This document shows positions 36,625 to 44,653 of a stretch of 64,000 nucleotides of DNA, one piece after another. Position numbers and translations under genes: made by a program. How positions within the stretch are numbered: the stretch's first letter is position 1; every line of letters starts with the position of its first letter. This DNA is from Paludibacteraceae bacterium. Its GTDB lineage: Bacteria; Bacteroidota; Bacteroidia; Bacteroidales; Paludibacteraceae. Under the pieces are notes generated by a model. It did no database searches. It saw only the letters and a program-made list of their open reading frames with translations, and was not told where the DNA came from. The stretch spans positions 62,001 through 126,000 of the forward strand of contig JAFXPY010000053.1 of NCBI GenBank assembly GCA_017527495.1, written 5' to 3'.

Positions 36625-38151
36625 TTACATAATTTTATATGCCAGTTTATCTGCTTCATCATAAAAGCCATCACCAAAATCCTGTTTAAATCTACCGTCG
36701 CATCTGAATTCCATATCATACGGCTTGCCGCTTCCAATTTCAGGGAAATAATAGACGTTAAATGGGCATTTTTCTGCAAGTTCCTGCTCGTCTTTGTATT
36801 TTGCTTCAGCTACAAGAACCTGACTGCGACGAACAAGGTATTCGGAATGGGTTTCTACTAGAATGTTTACACCATATTCCTGATGCAGACTGAGAAATAT
36901 ATCTGCTAACTTACTTTGCAAAGCAGGATGAAGATTTTGCTCTGGTTCTTCTACGATTAGCAGTTTTGTGATTTCAAGAATTCTATCCTTTCCATTAGGG
37001 AAAAATTCATTCTCAGTCTCAATAATTATTCTTTTATAACCATATTCTTGAGACTCTGCAAAATTTATTGGCATGTCGGCATTCATAGCCATCAGCAATA
37101 AAAGTCTAAATAATTGCACAGCTCCACGTCCATTGTCCGCAAGTGGAACTTTTATTCCGTTCTTGTTGGTAATAGTTACATACAAGAAATCTGAATTTAT
37201 CTTTTCAATATCAAAGTTTTCACCAATTCCCAGTTCTTTCATCATACTCCGAATCCAACACTTCAGATCATAACTATCCAGTTTATAAAATCTACAGATG
37301 TCGTTTGCATAGCTATCCGAATCATTATTATTTATCCGGAAATAGGAATCTAAAGTCGTTCCACGCGCAGGAATGTATTTTATATTGTTAGGATTACATG
37401 CCTTTTCTAAATCTTTGCGAATATAAGCAAAGAAATCTTGAAAAACCTTAAAATCTCCTATAGGTTCTAATGACTCATTAACATCATTTATACCAGAAGG
37501 AATAATATCGGTATGTTCTCCATCTAAAATTACTTTGCAACTATGAAATTCGAAAGGATTGCTATATGTGTCCTTATACTCATAAGTAACTTTTTTCTTT
37601 TCGTATTTAAGGATATTTTCTCGGATTGATATTTTTTGTTCGTCTGAGAATCTATCTAATAGTCCTTTTGCATTCAATAATCTTACAATTTGAGCAAGTG
37701 TATGCCCGGAATATCTAAAAATGGTGTTTTTTTTGTCACTACTATTCCATTCCCAAGAGCAATTATCTATAGTGTCATATATTACTATTGATACGACATT
37801 ATCATACATGGATTGCGTGTTTTTGTCAGCAGTTACTTTTACAGAAATATCAAAATACCCTAACTTGATATTAAAATCGATAATATTGCTATCAGCATAG
37901 TGAGACAATGCACGTTCAAAATCACCACAAATTGGAGAAAAATTAAATTTGTGAGTTCCGAAAGTCCTGTCGTTACCATCAAAAGGAGCCCCGCTAATAA
38001 TTCTCATGAGATTTTGAGCCATCAACCGATAAGCCATTGTACAAGTGGATTTACCTGCATTATTGCCCCCTACAAATATGGCAACTCCATTAGTTTGCAA
38101 CATAGGTAACTCACGAAAGTTTCTGAAATTTTTTAATCCTATTGCGTTCAT
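36625..38151 (-). CDS. OLD/RecF-like ABC ATPase (DUF3696-type C terminus)
   Basis: 508 residues from ATG 38151; an in-frame TTG nine bases upstream is less likely. Walker A GGNNAGKST (28-36) follows the start IGLKNFRNFRELP, typical of SMC/RecF/OLD-type ATPases. A signature-like ADNGRGAVQLFRLLLL, Walker B LLIVEEPEQNLHP (E401, E402) and the switch VETHSEYLVRR complete the ABC fold. The end, KPYDMEFRCDGRF...GDGFYDE, resembles DUF3696 tails. Known relatives serve as sensors in defence systems (AriA, PtuA, GajA, Lamassu-like). It carries the shared operator promoter and is followed at once by the effector-like gene. Confidence 0.85.
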   Translation of the reverse strand: MNAIGLKNFRNFRELPMLQTNGVAIFVGGNNAGKSTCTMAYRLMAQNLMRIISGAPFDGNDRTFGTHKFNFSPICGDFERALSHYADSNIIDFNIKLGYFDISVKVTADKNTQSMYDNVVSIVIYDTIDNCSWEWNSSDKKNTIFRYSGHTLAQIVRLLNAKGLLDRFSDEQKISIRENILKYEKKKVTYEYKDTYSNPFEFHSCKVILDGEHTDIIPSGINDVNESLEPIGDFKVFQDFFAYIRKDLEKACNPNNIKYIPARGTTLDSYFRINNNDSDSYANDICRFYKLDSYDLKCWIRSMMKELGIGENFDIEKINSDFLYVTITNKNGIKVPLADNGRGAVQLFRLLLLMAMNADMPINFAESQEYGYKRIIIETENEFFPNGKDRILEITKLLIVEEPEQNLHPALQSKLADIFLSLHQEYGVNILVETHSEYLVRRSQVLVAEAKYKDEQELAEKCPFNVYYFPEIGSGKPYDMEFRCDGRFKQDFGDGFYDEADKLAYKIM

Positions 38152-38198
38152 ATTGCTCAATTTTTTATTTCTAAGTAAAGTTATTTTGTTTGACAGTG

Positions 38199-38233
38199 CA
38201 AAGGTAGGGTGTAGTTGTGCAATCTATTTGCAC
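38199..38233 (-). promoter_or_regulatory. Promoter 2 with operator GTGCAA-N5-TTGCAC
   Basis: On the minus strand: GTGCAA-ATAGA-TTGCAC (38217-38233), then AAC, seven bases, then -7 box TACCTTTG (38199-38206). It sits between the WYL regulator gene, whose stop it touches, and the ATPase gene. Sequence and spacing match promoter 1 at 35616-35650. Confidence 0.82.
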
Positions 38234-39222
38234 TACGAATATAAATCGTGCATTTTTGCAATTTTAGTTGCTATCTGTAGGCGTAGCATTTCCGGTTGCA
38301 GTACTTCTACATCATTGCCGAACCAAAGAAGTTGCGCTTCCAATTCGCGGTTGGGAATGACGGTAATCTCAATGATTCCTTGCGCCTTGTTTTTGATCTT
38401 CTGCGAGTGATGCAAAGGTTTTGAGAGCACATACGGCAAACGATGAGCATAGAAACGCAGCAAGTTATGTTGCGGTTCTGTATCCTGTGGGATAGTGACA
38501 CCTATCACATCATCAAAATACTCTGCAAAATCTATTTCCACAGGCACGTATGCGATATTAGAAAGGTGTATCTCCTGTATCCGGTCTAACGCCATTAGCA
38601 TCATCTTCTGCGTTTGGTTATTCATGGCAAGTAAGAACCAACGGGAATTATGCTGCTTGATATAATAGGGATGGAGTGTACACAGGAAACTCGGCTTGTC
38701 GTAAGGCTGATAAGTTACGTCTATCGTTTGTTTGTTGCAGATATAGTCAAACAGCGATTCAAAATGCTCTAATCCTTGCAAATACTCGTTCGCCTCAAAG
38801 CCGATAACCGATTCGGTATGAGCGTCCAGATGCAGTTTGGCTTCAATCTTTGTCAATAATTCTGTCATCCATTCAAACTGCGGTAGTCCTTTGAAACGGC
38901 TAAGCATCAAAAGCGCGTCTTTCAGTTTGGCAACCTCCTCATCTGATAGAAGCGACTTTTGCAGGCTAAACTGCGGATCTTCATAACGATAATAAATGCG
39001 ACCATGGCTATCGGGAAGATGAGCAATAACCGTATTGTACAGGGTTTCAAACTCATTTATGTCATTTTTGATCGTCCGCAAACTGATGGGCAGGCAATCA
39101 ACTGCCTCCAAAGCCTTATTGCATTCCGCCAGCAAATCCTCAATATAGTAGCGTCGTGTTTGATTTCTCAAACAGCGGTCTAGTGCATAATGGCGTATGA
39201 GTTTTTGTTTGGTTACAGGCAT
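38233..39222 (-). CDS. WYL-domain transcriptional regulator
   Basis: 329 residues from ATG 39222 (MPVTKQKLIRHYALDRCLRN); a frame extension upstream to 39273 is not needed. The N terminus (residues about 1-75) is a winged helix-turn-helix. The middle holds the WYL domain, IDVTYQPYDKPSF...LHPYYIKQHNSRWFLLAMN, with RWFLLA in place of the usual RWYLVA. A WCX-like C-terminal domain follows. WYL proteins such as CapW and BrxR regulate CBASS and BREX defence operons by binding inverted repeats. Here the inverted repeat GTGCAA-N5-TTGCAC stands in front of both downstream operons, making this protein the obvious candidate regulator. It has its own promoter. Confidence 0.87.
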   Translation of the reverse strand: MPVTKQKLIRHYALDRCLRNQTRRYYIEDLLAECNKALEAVDCLPISLRTIKNDINEFETLYNTVIAHLPDSHGRIYYRYEDPQFSLQKSLLSDEEVAKLKDALLMLSRFKGLPQFEWMTELLTKIEAKLHLDAHTESVIGFEANEYLQGLEHFESLFDYICNKQTIDVTYQPYDKPSFLCTLHPYYIKQHNSRWFLLAMNNQTQKMMLMALDRIQEIHLSNIAYVPVEIDFAEYFDDVIGVTIPQDTEPQHNLLRFYAHRLPYVLSKPLHHSQKIKNKAQGIIEITVIPNRELEAQLLWFGNDVEVLQPEMLRLQIATKIAKMHDLYS

Positions 39223-39242
39223 CGTGTTTTCCTTTTGGCTTG

Positions 39243-39273
39243 CGAAGTTACAATATAAAAATGACATATGCAA
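39243..39273 (-). promoter_or_regulatory. Promoter of the WYL regulator gene
   Basis: On the minus strand, TTG (39271-39273) and TAACTTCG (39243-39250) with 20 bases between. One base deviates from the -7 consensus. No GTGCAA inverted repeat is present, so autoregulation through that site is not indicated. Confidence 0.5.
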
Positions 39274-39375
39274 GGGCGTACATCATTTTGGTGGCATTTT
39301 TTCCGTCTGTCTTATCCTGAAATAGGTTTACTCATAAAACGATAAAAAATGTACTATTTTTAAGATTTTAGTTTT

Positions 39376-39834
39376 ATGAAGAACACTTCAACCAATTATT
39401 CTCAATCGTTCAAACAACAAGTTTTGGATGATTATTTTCAATCAGGGATGAGCCAAGTGGAGTGTTGCACCAAGTGGAAAATTCCACAAAATACCCTCAA
39501 TACTTGGCTCCGTTCTTGTAAAAATTCCGAGAAATCAGTATCTTTGCGTTCTAATTCTATTCACATGGATGCAAAAGGCCAAGCCCTTGAGAACCAGCGT
39601 GTAGAGAACAAAAAACTCCGCCGTGAGGTTGAGTATTAAAAACTCAAAGTGGCAGGTTATGAGCGACTTCTCGAAATCATCAAACACGAAGACGGCATTG
39701 ACCTGCTAAAAAAGATGGTGCCAGACAGTAGAAGGCCTGTCCGTAGAGTATCCGACCGAAACGATGGCAACACTCTGCGGGCTGTTTGGCAAAACGAAGC
39801 AGGCTTACTAAAAGCACAAACGCAAGACTTTTAG
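39376..39834 (+). pseudogene. IS3-type transposase OrfA with in-frame stop
   Basis: Helix-turn-helix start (SFKQQVLDDYFQSGMSQVEC and WKIPQNTLNTWLRS), then the leucine-zipper-like region ENKKLRREVEY. TAA at 39637-39639 interrupts it. The same frame then goes on KLKVAGYERLLEIIKHEDGI, the expected continuation, where relatives have a leucine codon at the stop position. The frame ends at 39834. Confidence 0.75.
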
Positions 39835-40510
39835 CGAGTTGGAAGTAGAACAGGAGATACTGTCAATAGTGGCAATATATCGTGCTGAAATGCCCATTAT
39901 AGGCGGTCTGAAACTCTATTATCTCGTCAGTTCCGTATTGGGCGATGCAATGGATATGGGTAGAGACAAGTTTTTGTGCTTATTACATAGGCATAAACTC
40001 ATCATACCGCCACGCAAGACGCATCATACAACCAACTCAAATCACGTCTATTTTAAGTATCCAAATCTTGTCAAAGAACTCTCTGTTTGTTATGTTAATC
40101 AAGTGTGGGTGAGTGATATAACATATATCTACACCACAGATGATAAGTTTTGTTATCTGCAACTTATCACAGATGCTTTTTCACGGATGATAATCGGCTT
40201 TGTGCTTGCACCTACATTAGAAGCTGTCTATACCATTGAGGCTTTAGAACAGGCTATTAGGCATGACGGTGGGAGCAATTTGTGCGGCACGATACATCAT
40301 TCCGACCGAGGTGTGCAATACTGCTGCGATGACTATATCTTACGGCTTAAATCGCACTCTATCCGCATCAGTATGACCGAGGATAGTAATCCTACGGATA
40401 ATGGTGTGGCAGAGCGAGTTAACGGCATTATAAAGAATGAGTTTCTTGAGCCTTTGCAGACTCCGAAGAACCTTCAAGAGGCACTGCGATGGCGCGGCAC
40501 AAGAGAATGA
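39719..40510 (+). pseudogene. IS3-type transposase OrfB (DDE), stop and C-terminal truncation
   Basis: In the -1 frame relative to OrfA. Starts LSVEYPTETMATLCGLFGKT, then KQAYY is cut at the second Y by TAA (39809-39811) before KHKRKTF. The DDE core is present: D in VWVSDITYI, D in HHSDRGVQYC, E in NGVAERVNGIIKNEF. The frame diverges after QTPKNLQEAL and stops, so the last 30-40 residues are missing. Confidence 0.8.
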
Positions 40511-40662
40511 GCTATAAGCATTGCCCTTGCCAGCAGAAGGATATATGTAGCTATGCGGCGTTTCATTTCCGGCTGCTAAGGTACTGCCTTTTTTTTCGGA
40601 AATAGTCAAGATATATGTATATTTGTTTTATGGTATCTATGCACTTAATGCATCAAGAAAAC
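40511..40662. other. Junction DNA right of the IS remnant
   Basis: No gene seen. AT-rich sequence with a T8 run; it leads into the 23-bp repeats. Confidence 0.4.
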
Positions 40663-40745
40663 CACAACTTTCGGAATAAAATCGCCACTACTTTCGGAAT
40701 GAAACATCCACAACTTTCGGAACAAAACCGCCACAACTTTCGGAA
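40663..40745 (+). repeat. Four 23-bp direct repeats, core CACAACTTTCGGAA
   Basis: Core CACAACTTTCGGAA begins at 40663, 40686 (CACTAC variant), 40709 and 40732, exactly 23 bases apart each time. It lies just upstream of the promoter at 40760-40791. The 9-base intervals differ (ATAAAATCG-like, variable), so it is neither a perfect satellite nor a CRISPR array. Confidence 0.8.
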
Positions 40746-40759
40746 AAACATAGAAAATA

Positions 40760-40791
40760 TTTGCATAATTCATTTATTTTTAGTATCTTTG
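40760..40791 (+). promoter_or_regulatory. Promoter upstream of the arginine-deiminase-like gene
   Basis: TTTG (40760-40763) and TATCTTTG (40784-40791), spacing 20. The leader to the start at 40935 is about 135 nt. Confidence 0.7.
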
Positions 40792-40934
40792 CAGCGTCAG
40801 GATGGGGTCTTTGTTATTCCTATAAATCTCCTCAAACCGTAATCTTTTAACCCAATGATTTGGCAAGAGAACATCATCCCGAATCTTAATAATCGTACTA
40901 TAGACAAACAAGCGACTTACAATATATCAACTAT

Positions 40935-42185
40935 ATGAAACAACTATTTTATCTATTTGCCGCCGTGCTGTTGGCAGGCTGTACCACTCAAAACAAGCAG
41001 AATGACTGCGTGGCGGACTATCCGCAAGCGGAGTGGAACAGAGCCACAGAGATACTGATGCACACTCCGGGTGAGGAGTTATTCGACGGAGTCTGTCATC
41101 CATCGGCAGGGCTGTTCGACCATTATTTCGATGTGGACAAGGCTGCCGCAGAACATCGTGGTTATATAAGCATGCTTGAGGCTAACGGCATACGTGTGCA
41201 TACCGTGTCGGATATTCTCAGTGAGGTGACATTAGACACCTTGCGCGCTCTTGCAGAGCAGGAACTTATCTACGACATCAGTGCCTTGCCTGATGCCGAC
41301 CATGCTGCCACTGACGCCTACAAGCAGGAGGTGCTGTCACAGATGAGCCGTGCCGACCTGATACGCTGCATGCTGTTGCGCCCTGTCGTGCGGCTCTTTC
41401 CGACCGACAACAACACCGGCGTGGCTGCGGAGTATATCCACGACCCGATGATGAATCTCTATTTCACGCGCGACCAGAGTATCACCACGCCACGCGGACA
41501 TATCATCTGCCGCATGAACTCGCCACAGCGTGCTGCCGAGACGGATATCATCGAGTTATGCTACCGCCATTTAGGCGTAGAGCCTATCCTGCGTATCAGT
41601 GGCGAAGGACGGCTTGAAGGCGGCGACTATATCCCTGCCGGCACTATAGCGTTTATCGGTAGCGGCATGCGAACCAACGAAGAGGGCATACGCCGGATTA
41701 TGGATGCCGATGCGTTCGGGCATGACACTATCGTGGTGGTGCACGACCATAAACGCTGGCAGATGCAGATGCACCTTGACACACATTTCAACATCATCGA
41801 CCATGACCTCTGCACCATGGTCAGCAGTCGTCTGAATGCCAAGCCCGGTGAGCCGGAATTCAACACCTGTGACATCTATGCACGAGCACCCGGAGAGAAA
41901 CCATACAACCTGATACAGAAAGATGTGCCGTTTGTGGAATATATGCGTTCACGAGGATTTCAAATTATACCTATTGATTTCGAGGACGAGATGCACTATG
42001 CCAACAATTATCTGACCATCGCACCTCGACATATCATGGCGGTAGCAGGGCAGAGCGAAGCATATCAGCAACGACTCAAGGAAGCCGGAGTAAAAGTGGA
42101 GTGGGTACCGCTTGAGAGTCTGATAGAAGGCTACGGAGCCGCACACTGCATGACACAAGTCCTCAAACGTGCGGCTGTGAAATAG
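40935..42185 (+). CDS. Arginine-deiminase-family lipoprotein
   Basis: 416 residues. The N terminus is a lipoprotein signal (lipobox LLAGC, Cys16). The rest follows the arginine deiminase fold: ATEILMHTPGEELFDGVCHP, then YFTRDQSITTPRG, EGRLEGGDYIPA, MQMHLDTHFNI (His) and GAAHCMTQVL with the catalytic Cys405 near the end. Arginine deiminase (EC 3.5.3.6) turns arginine into citrulline and ammonia. ArcA enzymes are cytoplasmic, so a lipid-anchored version would act in the periplasm or at the outer surface. That suggests a role in host- or peptide-derived arginine, or another guanidino compound. No arcB, arcC or arcD genes lie beside it. Confidence 0.85.
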   Translation: MKQLFYLFAAVLLAGCTTQNKQNDCVADYPQAEWNRATEILMHTPGEELFDGVCHPSAGLFDHYFDVDKAAAEHRGYISMLEANGIRVHTVSDILSEVTLDTLRALAEQELIYDISALPDADHAATDAYKQEVLSQMSRADLIRCMLLRPVVRLFPTDNNTGVAAEYIHDPMMNLYFTRDQSITTPRGHIICRMNSPQRAAETDIIELCYRHLGVEPILRISGEGRLEGGDYIPAGTIAFIGSGMRTNEEGIRRIMDADAFGHDTIVVVHDHKRWQMQMHLDTHFNIIDHDLCTMVSSRLNAKPGEPEFNTCDIYARAPGEKPYNLIQKDVPFVEYMRSRGFQIIPIDFEDEMHYANNYLTIAPRHIMAVAGQSEAYQQRLKEAGVKVEWVPLESLIEGYGAAHCMTQVLKRAAVK

Positions 42186-42222
42186 TAATATGAATTCTTT
42201 TTGAAACAGAAATGATAACAAT

Positions 42223-43257
42223 ATGTCTCAACAATTACAAATACGCAATTCCACTGCAGAGTTTTTGATTTTTCAAGCAGAGGACAAAGCACAAGGCGTG
42301 CAAGTATTCTATAAGGACGAAACTATTTGGGCTTCGCAAAAAGCGATAGCCACTTTGTTTGATGTTAATGTTCCGGCTATTAGTAAACATTTACAAAATA
42401 TTTATGAATCTGGTGAGTTATCTGAAACTGCAACTGTTTCCAAAATGGAAATAGTTCAGTTAGAAGGAACTCGAAATATCAGGCGTAACATGGATTTCTA
42501 TAATCTCGATGCCATTATTGCTGTCGGCTACCGTGTTAATTCGCGTCGCGCTACGCAGTTTCGGCAATGGTGCACTGCTGTATTGAGGCAGTTTGCCATA
42601 CGTGGTTATGTCATTGACAAAAAACGCATGGAGAATGGAGCGTTTATCAACGAGGATTATTTCGAATATTTATTGGAGGAAATTCGCGAGATACGTTTGT
42701 CGGAACGCCGATTCTATCAGAAGATAACCGACATCTATGCCACTGCTATAGACTATAACTCTAATGCACCGACTACAAAGGAGTTTTTTGCCAAGGTACA
42801 GAACAAAATGCACTATGCTGTACATGGTCATACGGCTGCGGAACTAATCTTATCACGAGCTGATGCTGACAAAGAACACATGGGTTTGACTACATGGGAA
42901 CATGCTCCCAATGGTAAAATTCTAAAGCCTGATGTAAGTGTAGCCAAGAATTTTCTTAACAAAACGGAATTAGAGTCTATGGGACGTATCGTTAATGGTT
43001 TCTTGGATGTTGCGGAAGATATGGCGAAGCGGCATATCCCGATGACGATGGAGGATTGGGCAAAGCACATTGATAGGTTTTTGGACATCACTGAACGTCC
43101 TATTTTGTCAGATGCAGGGACTGTCACCGCCGAGCAGGCTAAAGAGTATGCAGAAGCAGAATTTGAAAAGTACCGTATCATACAAGACCGCCTATTCGAG
43201 TCCGATTTTGACAGATTTGAGTTACCAACATTACCTTTTGACGACCAGAAAGATTGA
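42223..43257 (+). CDS. RhuM-family protein
   Basis: 344 residues. Matches the RhuM family: IWASQKAIATLFDVNVPAIS, HLQNIYESGEL, NMDFYNLDAIIAVGYRVNS, FRQWCTAVLRQFAIRGYVID, and a C-terminal helical region with NKTELESMGRIVNGFLDVAE. The N-terminal part looks like a DNA-binding KilA-N/Bro-like helix-turn-helix. RhuM was first seen in a Salmonella pathogenicity island; its molecular role is not settled, and it often travels on mobile or defence islands. It is 37 bases after the deiminase-like gene and could be co-transcribed. Confidence 0.9.
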   Translation: MSQQLQIRNSTAEFLIFQAEDKAQGVQVFYKDETIWASQKAIATLFDVNVPAISKHLQNIYESGELSETATVSKMEIVQLEGTRNIRRNMDFYNLDAIIAVGYRVNSRRATQFRQWCTAVLRQFAIRGYVIDKKRMENGAFINEDYFEYLLEEIREIRLSERRFYQKITDIYATAIDYNSNAPTTKEFFAKVQNKMHYAVHGHTAAELILSRADADKEHMGLTTWEHAPNGKILKPDVSVAKNFLNKTELESMGRIVNGFLDVAEDMAKRHIPMTMEDWAKHIDRFLDITERPILSDAGTVTAEQAKEYAEAEFEKYRIIQDRLFESDFDRFELPTLPFDDQKD

Positions 43258-43330
43258 ATACGCTTTGTTTGCAATATTGTTAGAGCAAACAATTAGTATA
43301 AGTGTTTTATAAATAACAATTTTTCCCATC

Positions 43331-43951
43331 ATGACAGACCTTCAGCAATACATAGAGCAAACGATTATACCCCGATATGACGCTTTCGACGGCGGGCATA
43401 GGCGCGACCATGCGCAGATGGTGATTAGTGAGAGTCTTAAACTGGCTCGCGAGCATGGAGCCGATGAGCAGATGGCGTATGTCATTGCCGCCTATCACGA
43501 CCTCGGGTTGAGTATCGACCGCGAGAAGCACCATATCCACTCCGGCGAGATACTAATGGCGGATAAGCAGTTGCTAAGGTGGTTCACAGAGCAGCAGTTG
43601 CTCGTGATGCGTGACGCAGTGGAGGACCATCGTGCCTCAGGCAAGAACCCTCCGCGGACCATCTATGGTGCTATCGTTGCCGAGGCAGACCGTCAGATTT
43701 ACCCGCTGACCGTCATTCAGCGCACAATGGCATATAGCCGCAAACTCTATCCCGACGGCGATTTTGAGACCCTTTACCAGCGCAGCCGCGAGCACCTCAA
43801 CGAGAAATATGCCGAAGGCGGCTATATGCGCTTGTGGCTCAACTCCGAACGCAACGTGCGGGGACTCGAAACCTTGCGCACCATCATCCGCTATGAGGAC
43901 CAACTGCGGACATTATGCCTGCAGTGGTATGAAAAGAATTGCAAATCATAG
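43331..43951 (+). CDS. HD-domain phosphohydrolase
   Basis: 206 residues. Metal ligands are visible as HRRDHAQMV (H27) and AYHDLGL (H56-D57), followed by HHIHSGEI and VEDHRAS. This is the HD superfamily pattern of small nucleotide or phosphate-ester hydrolases. The substrate is not predictable. It lies 73 bases after rhuM, with a hairpin downstream. Confidence 0.85.
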   Translation: MTDLQQYIEQTIIPRYDAFDGGHRRDHAQMVISESLKLAREHGADEQMAYVIAAYHDLGLSIDREKHHIHSGEILMADKQLLRWFTEQQLLVMRDAVEDHRASGKNPPRTIYGAIVAEADRQIYPLTVIQRTMAYSRKLYPDGDFETLYQRSREHLNEKYAEGGYMRLWLNSERNVRGLETLRTIIRYEDQLRTLCLQWYEKNCKS

Positions 43952-43993
43952 AGTATCGGGAAACAAAGACGGCTGAAGCAATAGCAGAAAAAA

Positions 43994-44068
43994 ATGCCCT
44001 GCGACGAGCGGTATGAAGAGATATATACTTCTATATGAGGTATAGAAAATAATCCCGCCGCAGGGCAT
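43994..44068. terminator. Long-loop inverted repeat between convergent genes
   Basis: ATGCCCTGCG (43994-44003) pairs with CGCAGGGCAT (44059-44068) across 55 bases. It lies between the HD gene (+) and the TonB-C gene (-) and may end both transcripts, though the long loop makes it weaker than the other hairpins here. Confidence 0.5.
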
Positions 44069-44073
44069 AATAT

Positions 44074-44646
44074 TTACTTCAACTTGAATATGATAGGCAG
44101 CGTAAAATGTACATTTACAGGTTCTCCGTCTTGTGTTCCGGGTATCCAGTCCGGCATGGCATTGATAACATGCAGTGCTTCTGCGTCCATGCTTTCCATT
44201 CCTGACGATTTGACGACATGCGCATCGCTTATCTTGCCTTCCTTGGTAACTACGAATGAGCAGATTACACGACCTTCTTTCTTCGCGTCTTTGGCATCTT
44301 TTGGGTAATGTATGCTCTCTATCAGGTAGCTCATCATTGCGGCACTGCCTCCGGGAAACTCAGGCATATTTTCAGCCGACAGACGCGGCAGTTCGGGCTT
44401 AAGTTGGGTTGTTACCGAAGTTACTCCATCACTAACCATCACGGTACTAATCTTGCTGCTATCGTTACTTGCAGATTGGTTGATAATCATTGAGTTGATT
44501 TTCCTTGTACCATCTCCATTTGTGGTAGAATTGATGGTTATGACAGTGCCGTCATCAAGCTGCTCTTTAGTGGTCTTAACCGTTTTTGTTTGTGCAAAAC
44601 ATGTGACAGCTACCACAAGTGCACATAATAACATCCTCGTTTTCAT
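44074..44646 (-). CDS. Exported TonB C-terminal-domain protein
   Basis: 190 residues with a signal peptide (about 1-19) and no inner-membrane anchor. The C-terminal half is a TonB_C domain: MPEFPGGSAAMMSYLIESIH, then GRVICSFVVTKEGKISDAHV, VKSSGMESMDAEALHVINAM and WIPGTQDGEPVNVHFTLPI. Classical TonB proteins have an N-terminal membrane helix and a Pro-rich spacer; both are missing, so this is probably a periplasmic relative and not an energy transducer. It starts 7 bases after the stop of the HTH lipoprotein gene, so it is the second gene of a two-gene operon. Confidence 0.85.
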   Translation of the reverse strand: MKTRMLLCALVVAVTCFAQTKTVKTTKEQLDDGTVITINSTTNGDGTRKINSMIINQSASNDSSKISTVMVSDGVTSVTTQLKPELPRLSAENMPEFPGGSAAMMSYLIESIHYPKDAKDAKKEGRVICSFVVTKEGKISDAHVVKSSGMESMDAEALHVINAMPDWIPGTQDGEPVNVHFTLPIIFKLK

Positions 44647-44653
44647 TGTTTTA

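Larger units (their letters stand above)
39308..40510 (+). mobile_element. Degenerate IS3-family-like element
   Basis: Two overlapping transposase frames (orfA, orfB) in the IS3 layout. The left boundary is set at TGTCTTATCCTG (39308), a guess, because no matching right inverted repeat was found. The right end appears deleted: the orfB frame loses similarity after NLQEAL at about 40490. Both frames carry internal stops, so the element is dead. Confidence 0.65.

Noticed and set aside
11228..39811. Reassigned TAA codon in this genome
   Set aside because: TAA ends most intact genes here (asnS, coaBC and others), and the four internal TAA codons stand for different residues in genes that look decayed.
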